In this document: one piece after another, positions 43,242 to 53,000 of the stretch
Position numbering within the stretch: the first letter of the stretch is position 1
Layout of the letters: each line of letters begins with the position of its first letter
Assembly (NCBI GenBank): GCA_035575515.1
Contig: DATLXU010000113.1
Span: 1-64,000, forward strand
Origin: DATLXU01 sp035575515
Lineage (GTDB): Bacteria > Acidobacteriota > Blastocatellia > UBA7656
DNA: 64,000 bases
Direction: 5' to 3'
Translations under genes and position numbers: made by a program
Notes under the pieces: model-generated
Told to the model about the DNA's origin: nothing
The model's database searches: none
Seen by the model: only the letters and a program-made list of their open reading frames with translations

Positions 43242-43889
43242 TTATCGGTAAGGCGCATGCGTCGGCTCAGAGACTGCGCACAGCACGTTAGCCATCGCGC
43301 GCCGCTCTCCATATCCGGGATGCTCGCCTGCGTGTCGCGCAAGGTCGCTTTGACTGACGATACCGACTACGCGGTCGCGGTCATCAACAATTGGAATGCG
43401 GCGCACCTGATGACGAGACATCGCGCGCATGCAATCTTCAATTGCATCATTGACGTTGCAAGCGAATGCTTCGTCGGTCATGCAATCGCCAACGCGCGCT
43501 CGCCGCACATCCAGCCCGCGCGCAACGGCTCTTATCGTTATGTCGCGATCTGTGATCATGCCGAGCAGTCGGCCTGCGCGGTCTATGACGGGAAGCGCGC
43601 CGCAGTCGCATTCCTGCATCATTTGCGCCGCGTAATCAAGCGGCTCATCAGGACGCACACAGACCACGTCGCGCGTCATAACATCGCCCGCGCGCAAATC
43701 CCTGAGCGGATTCTGGTCGCGCCAGTTATTGCGTTCATCCATGCGCCTGCGACGTTCAGCCCGCTCGTCGCCAAACCACGACTTCACTTCGTCGGTCGCG
43801 CGATCTATAAGGCCGCGCTCCTCGCGACCACGACCGCCGTAGTTGCCGCGCTCATAACTGCGTTCATAATTGGCATACCGTCTTTCCAT
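43242..43889 (-). CDS. Tandem CBS domain protein
   Basis: A 215-residue protein. A basic, Tyr/Arg/Gly-rich N-terminal tail (residues 1-65, ANYERSYERGNYGGRGREER) precedes two CBS domains (about 70-130 and 135-190) with VMTRDVVCVRPDEPL, GMITDRDITIRAVARG and IPIVDDRDRVVGIVSQSDL. CBS pairs bind adenosyl nucleotides as regulatory modules. ATG 43889 is chosen because GGAAAGGAGAAAC lies just upstream; a frame-open start at 43967 lacks one. The 49-residue gene follows. Confidence 0.88.
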   Translation of the reverse strand: MERRYANYERSYERGNYGGRGREERGLIDRATDEVKSWFGDERAERRRRMDERNNWRDQNPLRDLRAGDVMTRDVVCVRPDEPLDYAAQMMQECDCGALPVIDRAGRLLGMITDRDITIRAVARGLDVRRARVGDCMTDEAFACNVNDAIEDCMRAMSRHQVRRIPIVDDRDRVVGIVSQSDLARHAGEHPGYGERRAMANVLCAVSEPTHAPYR

Positions 43890-44362
43890 TTTGTTTCTCC
43901 TTTCCTTCTGGCATTTTCTGAACATCTCGCTCATCGTCACGCGCTGAAGCGGCCCTCGCCATCGCAAGCAAAGGCATGAAGCAGCGGTTTGAATGATGCG
44001 CCGTCGTCAGCGATGCGAAGACTGCCGAGGATATGAGATTCGGACGATGAGCCTGCTCAAAGGCACACTTCGATACATACAAAGAACCTTGTTGATATTG
44101 AACTGCAAGAAAGATGCCACCTTCATAGATCGTGTGCGTCGCGTCCTTGCGCGCGATTGCGTGAGCCGGGCGCGCCTGCGTAAGCATCGAATACACACGG
44201 GCGGGCAGAATCGAGACATTTGCAAATCTGCGGCAGGCGACGCGATATTTCAATCGCCATCAGTTGCAAGATTTTACCTGGCGGTTTTGAATTAATAGAT
44301 GAAGGCTGAGCGAACCTGCGAACATTATTTGCACGAGGCAAGGCAAAGGAGGTGATTTGAAA
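43890..44362. other. Divergent intergenic region, no supported gene
   Basis: About 470 bases between the CBS gene and a small zinc-ribbon gene. Two overlapping open frames of 100-130 codons on opposite strands (43993-44295 plus; 43864-44253 minus) show no recognisable domain and lack ribosome-binding sites, and I judge them to be chance. The region should hold the promoters of both flanking genes. AAAGGAGGTGA at 44345-44355 is the next gene's ribosome-binding site. Confidence 0.5.
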
Positions 44363-44557
44363 ATGTACCTGAACTGCGACAAATGCGGCGGCAAGGTGAT
44401 TATGGCGCGAGTCGGCACATTGCCAGAACAAATCTACGTGACGAGCCTCTCGACGACACAGACAACGCCGGTCGAAGCTCACGTCTGCCTTGAATGTGGA
44501 TACACCGCGCTGTATGCGCAAGACCCCCGCGTGCTGCAACCGGAGAAAACGGGTTAG
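44363..44557 (+). CDS. Small zinc-ribbon protein
   Basis: A 64-residue protein with two CxxC pairs (CDKCGG near residue 5; CLECGY near residue 42) that form one zinc ribbon. The stretch between is beta-like (VIMARVGTLPEQIYVTSLST). ATG 44363 sits seven bases after a near-perfect AAAGGAGGTGA; the TTG two codons upstream is too close to it. It ends eight bases before the convergent DUF72 gene. The function is unknown, and it may be a nucleic-acid or metal-binding adaptor. Confidence 0.72.
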   Translation: MYLNCDKCGGKVIMARVGTLPEQIYVTSLSTTQTTPVEAHVCLECGYTALYAQDPRVLQPEKTG

Positions 44558-44564
44558 CGCCTCT

Positions 44565-45311
44565 TTAGCTGCTGCGATCCGGCCCGGCTATTTGTTTAAG
44601 GCGAAGAGCGTCGCGGACGGCGCAGGCACCAGCGTCATTGTTGAAATAGACGTAAAGGCGCTTTTCGTCTTCAAGCTGCTGTTGCATCCAGCGCCACCAG
44701 CCACGCAGAGTCGCATCCGCGTAGCTGCCTCTATACCTCTTTTCCGGTCCGTGAAAGCGAACGTATGCAACAGGCCCGACGGCCCTGCGCGGCACGTCGA
44801 GTCCCGGAAAATCGTGCGCGCAAAAGGAAACGCCTCGCTCATCAAGCAGCCGAAATACCGCTTCCACCATCCAGCTTTGATCGCGGAATTCAAAGACGTG
44901 GTCTATGCCCGAAGGCAAAAGGTCGAGAAACGATTGCAAGCGTTCGATGTCCAAGTTCCAGTTGGGAGGCAGTTGATAAAGAACGGGTCCCAGATGATCT
45001 TCAAGCAGGATCGCGCGGTTGAGAAACTGTTCAAGCGATTGTTTCGCGCCCTTCAGTTTTTTCAGGTGAGTGATATACCGGCTCGCTTTCACAGCGTAGA
45101 TAAATCCATCGGGAGCCTGCTTGTGCCATGCTCTGAAAGTCACTGCCGACGGCAAACGATAAAAGGTGTTATTGATCTCTACAGTGTCAAAAACCTGAGC
45201 GTAGAAATCGAACCAGTCTTTCTGCCGTAGCTGTTCGGGATAAAATCGCCCGCGCCAGTGCTTATAATTCCACCCTGAACATCCTATGTAGATTCTGCGC
45301 CTCTCGCTCAT
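44565..45311 (-). CDS. DUF72 family protein
   Basis: A 248-residue TIM-barrel-like DUF72 protein: YIGCSGWNYKHWRGRFYPE (residues 7-25), FDTVEINNTFYRLP, FAVKASRYITH-type strand (here FIYAVKASRYITHLKKL), VLYQLPPNW, FEFRDQSW and YVYFNNDAGACAVRDAL. No activity is established for the family. ATG 45311 is preferred; an open frame extends 82 codons further but without similarity. The 258 bases between its start and the hybrid kinase stop hold no supported gene. Confidence 0.88.
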   Translation of the reverse strand: MSERRRIYIGCSGWNYKHWRGRFYPEQLRQKDWFDFYAQVFDTVEINNTFYRLPSAVTFRAWHKQAPDGFIYAVKASRYITHLKKLKGAKQSLEQFLNRAILLEDHLGPVLYQLPPNWNLDIERLQSFLDLLPSGIDHVFEFRDQSWMVEAVFRLLDERGVSFCAHDFPGLDVPRRAVGPVAYVRFHGPEKRYRGSYADATLRGWWRWMQQQLEDEKRLYVYFNNDAGACAVRDALRLKQIAGPDRSS

Positions 45312-45569
45312 CGGTTTTGCCTCATGCAGGTTGTTTGGCAACGCCTGTGCCATTGAGTATGCCGCAAAGCGAGTGATTACGTTTTTGCGAATGCGGTTGC
45401 GGGAATCTGCTCGCGAGCTGTCGCAATCTTCCGCCGGTAGGACGGAGAGCGCGAGCGCAGGGCGAGAGAGAGATTCGAGGCTTGCATGCGCGCTTGCAAT
45501 TGATTGCGGCAATCGGCAGGTGAGCGCGGATTCGGAACCGCAAATTTGATATTTCAAATCTGCTGCGCG

Positions 45570-48500
45570 TCAGGCCTTTGCTATTCTTCTGGCGATGCTC
45601 GCGACGACGGCGATTAACTCCGAAGGCTCGACAGGCTTCGCAACGTGCGTATCGAATCCGGCTGACAGGGCGCGCAATCGGTCTTCGACTCGCGCGTGAG
45701 CCGTGAGCGCAGCGGCGGCGATGCGGCTCGCTCCGTCTCCCTGCTCGCGCACTTTGCGAATGAGCGAATAGCCGTCTTCGCCCGGCATCTCTATGTCGCT
45801 CACCAACACGTCGGCCTTGAATGTCACGAGCGCCTCAAGGGCTTCGGCTGCCGATGAAACCGCTTTCACTTCCGCGCCGCATTGCGTCAGCGCAGTCTTT
45901 ACAAGCTCGCGCGCATCCGTATCATCATCAACGACAAGCACGCGCAGGCCGTTCATCTTTATCTTCGAATCGAAGAGCGATTCAATCGGCTCTGCCGGAA
46001 GCTCAATTATCGTATCGCTTTTGAGAAATAGAAGCTGGTCCTGCGCCATCGCCAGCGGAAGCGTTATCTCAAAAGTTGCGCCCTTCCCTTCACCCTCGCT
46101 TGTGGCGCGAATGCGCCCGCCATGCAACTCGACAAGATGACGGACTATTGCAAGCCCAAGCCCAAGGCCGCCGTGCTTGCGCGTGAGCGAGCTGTCGGCC
46201 TGAGTGAATCGGTCAAACAGATAAGGCATAAACTCAGGCTTTATGCCACGCCCCGTATCGCTCACGCTGATGCGCGCGTATGCGCCTTTCTGTTCGAGGC
46301 GAACGCTGACCCGCCCGCCCGAAGGCGTGAACTTGATGGCATTTGACAGCAAATTCCAGACGACCTGCTGCAGGCGGTCAGGGTCGCCCGACACGGGTCC
46401 GGTTCCGTAATCGAGCGCGACATCGAGCCTGATGTTTTTCGCATCAGCCGCAGGGCGCACCGCATCGGTCGCTGCTTCAATCACCGTTGCCAGTTCAACA
46501 GGGCGAACATCGAGCCGCAGCTTGCCCGTGATGATGCGCGATACATCAAGCAGGTCTTCGATGAGCTGCGCCTGCGCCTTAGCGTTGCGCTCGATTGTTT
46601 CAAGCGCGCGCGCTTCCATCTGTTCATCGAGCTTGCCCGTGCGCAGCATCCGCGCCCATCCTAAAATTGCGTTGAGCGGCGTGCGGACTTCGTGCGACAC
46701 CGTAGCGAGGAATTCATCCTTTGCGCGGTTCGCTTTTTGAAGCTCGGCCTCAATCTGTTTGATAGCCGTGATGTCCTGAAACATCACAACGCAAGTAGCC
46801 GGATGGCCGTGCATTGCAGGCAGTGTGTCGGCGTAGAGTATCAGCCATCGCTTCCCTGCGGGCGTGTGCCATTCCATCTGAAACCCGTCGAGCCGTTCGC
46901 CGCGAGCAGCGCGAACGCCGGGCATCTCTTCGTCGGGAATGCGATTGCCTTCCCCGTCTGTGCAGTAATAGACGGTGTGATACTCTTCGGCTGGCTTGCC
47001 TTTGGGGAAGTCGCCTCCGGCCATCTCGTCGGCGGCTTTGTTCGCAAAAGTCACGCGGGCCGTGCCCGGCTCAATCAACAGCATCGGCGTCGGCATCAAA
47101 TTGAGCACGGCTTCGAGCCACTTCTGCTGATTCTGCAAATCCTCTTCGGTGCGCTTTCGCTCAATTGCAATTGCCGCCGTGCGAGTAACCATGGAGATGA
47201 GTTGAAGGTCCTGCTCGCTCGGCGCGCGAGGCTCGCGGTAATACATCGCAAACGTGCCGAGCACTTTGCCTTCGGTAGAAAATATCGGCGTTGACCAGCA
47301 GGCTCGCAGCCCGTGCTCTAAAGCAAGCTCTCTGAAGTCGGCCCAGAGCGGATCCGTGGCAATGTCTGTCACGATGACTTGTTTGCTCAGATAAGCCGCC
47401 GTGCCGCAGGAGCCGACCGACGGGCCGATTGCTATTCCGTCTATCGCCTCATTGTAGCTTGCGGGCAGGCTCGGAGCCGCTCCGTGTCTGAGATGGACTC
47501 CGTCCCTGTCGAGCAATAAGATCGAGGCGAGCGCGTTTGCACTCGATTGCTCTTCGATGGCGCGGGTCAGGACTTCCAGAACCGCAGGCAGCGGCGCGCC
47601 CTGAGCGATCAATTCAAGCACGCGCTTTTGTCCATCGAGCAATGCAGCGACGAGGCGGCGCTCGGTCACGTCGCGCGTGAAGCAACGTGTGTGAACGAAT
47701 CGGCCATTTTCCCACAGCACGTTCGAGCTGATCAAAACGTGCTTGATCGCGCCGTCCTTGCACACGAGGCGGGCTTCATAATCCTGCAACGTCTCTGCGC
47801 AAGAGAGGCGATGAAGGATGTCGTCAACAGTATCTTTATCGGCGTGGAAATCGGCTATGTTGCGATTGAGATATTCATCACGCGTGTAGCCGAGCAGGTC
47901 GAGTTCCGCCTTGTTCACTCTGAGAATGCTTCCGTCCGGCCCGACCCAATGCAAACCGATTGGCGCGTTCTCGAAGAAGTCCGACAATTCCTGCTCGCTG
48001 CGGCGCAACGCTTCTTCAATCTGTCTCTGCTCTGTGACGTCACGCGATATCGAAAGCAGTCGCTCTACGCGGCCACTATCGTCTCTAATCGGCGTGACAA
48101 TTACATCCCACCATCTCGGCGTTCCCATCGCGGTCGGGCAGAAGCCGCGAAATCTGCCGACGCCTCCGACTTTCGCCTGTTCAATCGCTTCGCGTGCGGC
48201 CTGCCTGTCATCGCCACTCCAAAAATCCACCCACGACTGCCCGATCAGACTGGAGATGTCCGTGATCCCCATCTTCAGTTGCCCGCCTGCGCTCATAAAC
48301 AACAGGCGGCCTTCAGTGTCGAGCACCTTGATGCAGTCGCTGCTCGATTCGATTATCTGTTTGTTGAACTGCTCGCTGCGCCGCAGCGCGTCTTCAGACT
48401 GCTTTCGCTCTATAGCTATGGCGACGTGGCTTGCAATGGTCTGAACGATCTGAATCTCTTCTTCTGTGAACAGGTGCGGCGCGGCGTAATAAATCATGAA

Positions 48501-49331
48501 TTTGCCGAGCAGTCGGCATTTGTAAACGAGCGGGATGAATCCCATCGCGCGAATGCCCTCGCCGAGAATTGTTTCGCGGAGCGCGGCGAGGCTCTCTTCC
48601 TGCTCGACGTTTGGGACTAGGACAGGCCGAGGATTTTTTTCATCCGGCGACCACGGAGTGTGTCCTGCGACCGCTTTTCGATATTCATCCGACAGCCCGC
48701 GCCATGCTTTGAATCGCATAACGCCGTCAGAATCGAAGAGCAGTATCGAAGCCCTCTCTATCTTCAACGCGCGCTGTAGCGCGTCGAGCGCCACCTGATA
48801 AATATCTTCGATCTCTTCGGCGCGGCTGACTGCGTCGGTCAATTGATAGATGGTCTGAAGCTGATTGATGCGCTCGCGCAATTGATGCTCGACCTGCTTG
48901 CGCTCGGTCACATCCCGTTTGATTCCGACGAAGCAAACAGGCTCGCCTGCCTCGTCGCGCACGGCGAAAGCCGAAAGCTCAATCGTCATCGGCTGGCCCG
49001 CTTTCGGGCGGCTCTCAAGCTCGCCTCGATAAGCGCCGGTCGCGGCAAGCTCTTGAGCTATCAGAGCAAACGCTTCATCACCAAGATGTATTGCGGGAGT
49101 TTTGCCGCGCAGCTCTTCGTCCTCGTAGCCGAGCAGCGACCGATGCGCATGGTTTTGTCGTATGTAGTTGCCCTGCGCGTCAATTATTGCGATGCCGTCA
49201 ATCGAGTTAGCGAATATCGCTTCATACAAAGCGAGTCTCTCATTGGTCAGGTCGCGTTCGACGCCTGTGGCGGCTTGCTTTTTCTTGGAAGTCTGTTGGT
49301 TATTGAAATCCCTCGACTCCTGTGTCCGCAT
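45570..49331 (-). CDS. Multi-PAS/GAF hybrid sensor histidine kinase
   Basis: A 1253-residue cytosolic hybrid kinase with no transmembrane segment. The order is PAS (about 35-150), GAF (about 165-310), PAS (about 320-440), PAS (about 450-570), GAF (about 575-740), PAS (about 750-865), HisKA (His in FLATVSHEVRTPLNAIL), HATPase_c (GLGLGLAIVRHLVELHGG) and receiver (VLVVDDDTDARELV, VLVSDIEMPGEDG). ATG 49331 is used rather than a GTG three codons up. The kinase core and receiver closely resemble those of the CHASE kinase at 16240-18999. Ligands are unknown; the GAF and PAS set suggests redox, light or small-molecule sensing. Confidence 0.92.
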   Translation of the reverse strand: MRTQESRDFNNQQTSKKKQAATGVERDLTNERLALYEAIFANSIDGIAIIDAQGNYIRQNHAHRSLLGYEDEELRGKTPAIHLGDEAFALIAQELAATGAYRGELESRPKAGQPMTIELSAFAVRDEAGEPVCFVGIKRDVTERKQVEHQLRERINQLQTIYQLTDAVSRAEEIEDIYQVALDALQRALKIERASILLFDSDGVMRFKAWRGLSDEYRKAVAGHTPWSPDEKNPRPVLVPNVEQEESLAALRETILGEGIRAMGFIPLVYKCRLLGKFMIYYAAPHLFTEEEIQIVQTIASHVAIAIERKQSEDALRRSEQFNKQIIESSSDCIKVLDTEGRLLFMSAGGQLKMGITDISSLIGQSWVDFWSGDDRQAAREAIEQAKVGGVGRFRGFCPTAMGTPRWWDVIVTPIRDDSGRVERLLSISRDVTEQRQIEEALRRSEQELSDFFENAPIGLHWVGPDGSILRVNKAELDLLGYTRDEYLNRNIADFHADKDTVDDILHRLSCAETLQDYEARLVCKDGAIKHVLISSNVLWENGRFVHTRCFTRDVTERRLVAALLDGQKRVLELIAQGAPLPAVLEVLTRAIEEQSSANALASILLLDRDGVHLRHGAAPSLPASYNEAIDGIAIGPSVGSCGTAAYLSKQVIVTDIATDPLWADFRELALEHGLRACWSTPIFSTEGKVLGTFAMYYREPRAPSEQDLQLISMVTRTAAIAIERKRTEEDLQNQQKWLEAVLNLMPTPMLLIEPGTARVTFANKAADEMAGGDFPKGKPAEEYHTVYYCTDGEGNRIPDEEMPGVRAARGERLDGFQMEWHTPAGKRWLILYADTLPAMHGHPATCVVMFQDITAIKQIEAELQKANRAKDEFLATVSHEVRTPLNAILGWARMLRTGKLDEQMEARALETIERNAKAQAQLIEDLLDVSRIITGKLRLDVRPVELATVIEAATDAVRPAADAKNIRLDVALDYGTGPVSGDPDRLQQVVWNLLSNAIKFTPSGGRVSVRLEQKGAYARISVSDTGRGIKPEFMPYLFDRFTQADSSLTRKHGGLGLGLAIVRHLVELHGGRIRATSEGEGKGATFEITLPLAMAQDQLLFLKSDTIIELPAEPIESLFDSKIKMNGLRVLVVDDDTDARELVKTALTQCGAEVKAVSSAAEALEALVTFKADVLVSDIEMPGEDGYSLIRKVREQGDGASRIAAAALTAHARVEDRLRALSAGFDTHVAKPVEPSELIAVVASIARRIAKA

Positions 49332-49523
49332 AATCCGCACCCCTTTTTCGTTTTGAACATCGCGCTTTGCGAAGAATGATTACGAGCCGACGTGCAGAGT
49401 CGGACGACAGGTATAAATGCTCCACACGCTCGCGCAGGCGCAGGGCAAGGTCCACAGGTGCAACTTTACATCAGCTTCTTAGTTATTACAATCAAATCGA
49501 AATGGAAGGTTTCAAACGTGAAA

Positions 49524-49781
49524 TCATCCGCGCTTCATCTTCTCGCGGCGGCGCCGAATCATCCCGCCCGCGAACTGGCCCGCGAAGTAAGCCCCGATTA
49601 AGACCGGAAAGGTTATGAACCGCCAGCCAAGCTGCGAAAATATTCGCAAAGCTATAACGAAAGGAACAGGCAGGTGAATGGCCAGAATCCACTGAAGGGA
49701 AAACTTGCGCGCGCCCTCGCGCCAGTAGCCGAAAGGGATGTTGGATAAAAAGACGATGATTGCTACGACCCAGAGACTCAT
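49524..49781 (-). CDS. 85-residue membrane protein, unknown
   Basis: A small polytopic protein with about three hydrophobic stretches (residues 2-16, 28-48 and 54-72) and a basic tail (IRRRREKMKRG). It overlaps the subtilase gene by four bases (ATGA), so it is translationally coupled to it. The family is not recognised. The 192 bases to the hybrid kinase start hold no gene. Confidence 0.7.
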   Translation of the reverse strand: MSLWVVAIIVFLSNIPFGYWREGARKFSLQWILAIHLPVPFVIALRIFSQLGWRFITFPVLIGAYFAGQFAGGMIRRRREKMKRG

Positions 49782-51226
49782 TCGCGGCGAAAGAGAAACG
49801 GCTCGCTGCGCCTGCCGCTCGATGGCGTAAACACTGTGACCGATACCTGCACGCCTCGCGGGATGAGTTCGCTTACGTCGCCTTTTGTCATTATGCGGGT
49901 CGTTGTTCCGTTCGGCAGCGCATAGCTTGAAGGATATTTCAATCGCGTGATTGTCTGGCCATCAACCTCGATTATCGAATCGTGAGGCAGAAAATTCTCG
50001 CCGTCAACAATCAGCTTGCCGCTCGATTTCATCGAGAGCTTGTCAATCTTCGGAGTAACGTCATTGCCCGTCGCATCGAGCGCCTCGATTGCCGCGCGCA
50101 GATCAGGTCGCGGGCCTATGTGCTGATTCGCGTTGCCTGTCTGCGGAGTGCCAGTTGACACAAGCAAGCGGCGCAACTCTTCGGGCGCAAGCGGCCCGCG
50201 CCCGCGCTCTTTGACTATGCTCTGGATTAACGCCGCCGCGCCCGCGACCATCGCAGTTGCCGCGCTGGTTGCGCCGAATACATCTGTGTACCAGTTGTTC
50301 TCGCCCTGCTCTTTTCTGAGCACACCGTAGCCTGCTGTGACGACAAATCGGCCCCACCCTTGAAGGTCAACGCGCGAGCCGTAATTTGATTCTTCACACC
50401 GCTCGCGATCAGGTCCCGGCCCATAGACGTTGCCTTCGGGCAGTCCCGCGCCGACGATTATCGCACCTGAATCTTTCTTATTGCGATCAAACGCGCCGTT
50501 GTAAACCGCGCTGTCGAGGTCTTCAAATCCATTGGCGGCAGATTCGACGACGACGATGCCGCTCGAAGTCGCTTCCTTAATCGCGTCGAACACGTCGGGG
50601 TCATACTCCATCGGCACGAGTCCCTTGCCCGTCGACAGATCGAAGCGCGGTCCGGCTGTTGATTGAAGCTCTAAGAGGATAACGTCGCCCGGCTCCATGC
50701 GCGAAGCCGCGCGGCGAATCGCAGCGGCCACATCGAGCTTGTTGGATTCCGTCAGCGGGTTCACGAGTCCGAGCTTCGCCTGATGAGCGATGCCAGTCAC
50801 GCCTATTCCATCGCGCGCGGCAACAAGCTCGCCCAGAACAGCCGTGCCGTGATCAATATTGGCCTGATTCAACTGCGCGTTCGGCAGCGGGCTTAAGCCT
50901 TTGACGTAGAGAAAGAGGTCGGACGTTTTTGCGACAAGCTCGTTATGATTAAGGTTCCAGCCGAATTCGATGTCGGCGATGCGCACGTTCTCGCCGCGCC
51001 CGCCTTCAAGAGTCCACGCATAACGAACATTCATTCCCAGAGGCGCGGGGTCGAGGTAGCCCTGAAAGACTTCCAACTCCTGCGGGCCGACTTCTTCCGT
51101 TGATCCAGCAGCAACACCGCTTGTGTTAAAAGAGAAAGGCGCTATGAATGGCGACAGGAGCGCAATAAGAGAGATGAGGGTTAAGCGAAATCTCACCGAG
51201 CAACCTCTGAATCGTGTTGTCAACAT
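49778..51226 (-). CDS. Secreted S8 (subtilisin-like) serine peptidase
   Basis: A 482-residue exported protease. A signal sequence occupies about residues 12-40. The triad is visible: Asp in VRIADIEFGWNLNH, His in DHGTAVLGELVAA and Ser in FGATSAATAMVAGAAALIQ. The His motif is HGT as usual, while the Ser motif reads ATSAA in place of GTSMA. A C-terminal IPT/TIG-like beta domain follows (about 400-480, KLIVDGENFLPHDSIIEVDG). ATG 51226 places the signal at the N-terminus; an open frame to a TTG at 51295 is less likely. A small membrane protein is coupled downstream. Confidence 0.85.
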   Translation of the reverse strand: MLTTRFRGCSVRFRLTLISLIALLSPFIAPFSFNTSGVAAGSTEEVGPQELEVFQGYLDPAPLGMNVRYAWTLEGGRGENVRIADIEFGWNLNHNELVAKTSDLFLYVKGLSPLPNAQLNQANIDHGTAVLGELVAARDGIGVTGIAHQAKLGLVNPLTESNKLDVAAAIRRAASRMEPGDVILLELQSTAGPRFDLSTGKGLVPMEYDPDVFDAIKEATSSGIVVVESAANGFEDLDSAVYNGAFDRNKKDSGAIIVGAGLPEGNVYGPGPDRERCEESNYGSRVDLQGWGRFVVTAGYGVLRKEQGENNWYTDVFGATSAATAMVAGAAALIQSIVKERGRGPLAPEELRRLLVSTGTPQTGNANQHIGPRPDLRAAIEALDATGNDVTPKIDKLSMKSSGKLIVDGENFLPHDSIIEVDGQTITRLKYPSSYALPNGTTTRIMTKGDVSELIPRGVQVSVTVFTPSSGRRSEPFLFRRE

Positions 51227-51309
51227 CGCAAAGAGCGACACAAAGGGGGAGTCGCGTCGAAACTGATTGTAGGTTGCGAAGAAAGGGAGTGTCAATTCTT
51301 GAATCGTGT

Positions 51310-51339
51310 TTGATGAAACCGCAGCGCGCGGTGTATAAG
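51310..51339 (+). promoter_or_regulatory. Candidate sigma-70 promoter of the aldehyde dehydrogenase gene
   Basis: TTGATG (51310-51315), an 18-base spacer and TATAAG (51334-51339) lie 57 bases before the ATG at 51397. AAGGAGA just before the ATG is the ribosome-binding site. It is the best -35/-10 pair in the gap between the divergent subtilase and dehydrogenase genes. Confidence 0.4.
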
Positions 51340-51396
51340 CATGGTTCGTTAGCTTTCCGAGTCGCGGTGATTATTCGATTATAAGGAGACACAAAT

Positions 51397-52839
51397 ATGA
51401 CGGCTTCAAAAGAACGGGAAGTAATCATTCACGACAAGCTCTACGTGAATGGCAAATGGGTTGAGCCTAAGGGCGCGGGGATGCTCGACGTTATAAACTC
51501 GACAACCGAAGAAGTGATGGGCCGCGTGCCCGAAGGAACAGCCGAAGATATAAACGCTGCGGTTGCCGCCGCTCGCGCAGCTTTCGATTCGTGGTCGCAG
51601 ACTTCGCCGCAGGAACGCGCCGCGTACTTGCAGCGCATAGCCGAAGGACTCGTGGCAAAGCAAAACGAGATAGCTTCAATCATCGCCGCCGAAGTCGGAA
51701 TGCCTCTGCCACTGGCGACTGCGGTTCAAGCCGGTCTGCCCGCGATGGTTGCAGGCTCGTATGCCAAGCTCTTGACCGAGTATCAATTTGAAGAGCAGGT
51801 GGGGAATTCTTTAATCGTCAAAGAAGCGGTCGGCGTGGTCGGCTGCATTACGCCGTGGAACTACCCCCTTCACCAGGTAGTCGCCAAAGTCGCGCCCGCA
51901 ATTGCCGCAGGCTGCACGGTCATTTTGAAGCCGAGCGAAGTCGCGCCGCTCACGGCCTTTATTCTCGCTGAGATAATTGACGGCGCGGGGTTGCCTGCGG
52001 GCGTGTTCAATCTCGTCACAGGTCTTGGCCCTGTCGTCGGCGAAGCTTTAGCCGCGCACACGGACGTTGATATGATCTCCTTCACAGGCTCGACGCGAGC
52101 GGGCCGCCGCGTGAGCGAGCTTGCGGCACAAACGGTCAAGCGTGTTGCTCTTGAATTAGGCGGCAAGTCTGCAAGCATCGTGCTCGATGACGCCGACTTT
52201 GAAAAAGCTGTTCGCAGCACGGTCAACAGTTGCTACTTCAACTCAGGCCAGACCTGCTCGGCGCATACTCGTTTGCTTGTTCCGAAAGACAGGCTCGATG
52301 AAGCAGCGCGAATCGCAAAAGAAGCGGCAGAAGGCTTCACTTTAGGCGACCCGCGCGAGGGGAAAGCCAAACTCGGCCCGCTTGTTTCCGAAACACAGCG
52401 CGAGCGCGTGCGCTCATACATCAGGAAAGGAATCGAAGAAGGCGCGATGCTTGTGACGGGCGGTCCGGACGCACCCGAAGGGTTGGAGCGGGGTTACTTC
52501 GTTCGCCCGACCGTGTTTGCCAACGTCCGGCCTGAGATGACGATTGCGCGCGAAGAGATATTCGGGCCTGTACTTTCGATCATCGCTTACGATACGGAAG
52601 ACGACGCGGTGCGAATTGCGAACGACACGATCTACGGGCTTGCGGGCGGCGTATGGTCGCGCAACGTCGAACGTGCAAAGGAGGTTGCTCGACGATTGCG
52701 CACGGGACAGGTTGATATTAATGGCGGCAAGTACAATCCGATGGCTCCGTTCGGCGGCTACAAGCAATCTGGCAACGGGCGCGAGCTTGGCCGCTACGGA
52801 TTTGAAGAATACCTCGAAGTGAAATCGCTTCAGTTGTAG
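51397..52839 (+). CDS. NAD(P)+-dependent aldehyde dehydrogenase
   Basis: A 480-residue ALDH-superfamily enzyme. It carries TPWNYPLHQVVAKVAPAIAAG, SFTGSTRAGRRV (cofactor loop), LELGGKSASIVLDD (general-base Glu), NSGQTCSAHTRLLV (catalytic Cys) and GNGRELGRYGFEEYLEVKSL at the end. Length is normal. It oxidises an aldehyde to an acid in the cytosol; the specific aldehyde cannot be told. A strong terminator follows. Confidence 0.93.
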   Translation: MTASKEREVIIHDKLYVNGKWVEPKGAGMLDVINSTTEEVMGRVPEGTAEDINAAVAAARAAFDSWSQTSPQERAAYLQRIAEGLVAKQNEIASIIAAEVGMPLPLATAVQAGLPAMVAGSYAKLLTEYQFEEQVGNSLIVKEAVGVVGCITPWNYPLHQVVAKVAPAIAAGCTVILKPSEVAPLTAFILAEIIDGAGLPAGVFNLVTGLGPVVGEALAAHTDVDMISFTGSTRAGRRVSELAAQTVKRVALELGGKSASIVLDDADFEKAVRSTVNSCYFNSGQTCSAHTRLLVPKDRLDEAARIAKEAAEGFTLGDPREGKAKLGPLVSETQRERVRSYIRKGIEEGAMLVTGGPDAPEGLERGYFVRPTVFANVRPEMTIAREEIFGPVLSIIAYDTEDDAVRIANDTIYGLAGGVWSRNVERAKEVARRLRTGQVDINGGKYNPMAPFGGYKQSGNGRELGRYGFEEYLEVKSLQL

Positions 52840-52863
52840 CCACCAATTTCAATTAAACAGAGG

Positions 52864-52904
52864 GCCGGGCGTAATCGTAGGCGATTATGCTCGGCATCGT
52901 TTTT
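52864..52904 (+). terminator. Rho-independent terminator after the aldehyde dehydrogenase
   Basis: GCCGGGCGTAATCG (52864-52877) and CGATTATGCTCGGC (52882-52895) pair along 14 positions, two of them G-U, around a four-base loop. A T-run (52900-52904) follows after four bases. It lies 24 bases after the dehydrogenase stop. Confidence 0.7.
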
Positions 52905-52918
52905 GAAAAGCACATTTG

Positions 52919-52948
52919 TTGACAATCACAATAAGCGATGGATACCAT
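52919..52948 (+). promoter_or_regulatory. Candidate sigma-70 promoter of cysS
   Basis: A consensus TTGACA (52919-52924), an 18-base spacer and TACCAT (52943-52948) lie 52 bases before the cysS ATG and directly after the terminator of the preceding gene. The -35 is perfect and the -10 is fair. Confidence 0.45.
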
Positions 52949-53000
52949 TTCGTTTTGAATCTTTAGTTAAGATTGCTTACATGGGAGTGGCCCGACGATT

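Noticed and set aside
43864..44295. Two overlapping open frames on opposite strands between the CBS gene and the small zinc-ribbon gene
   Set aside because: Neither shows a domain or ribosome-binding site, and the minus one runs into the true CBS start.
45312..45557. An 82-codon N-terminal extension of the DUF72 open frame
   Set aside because: The extension has no similarity to the family, which starts right at the ATG at 45311.
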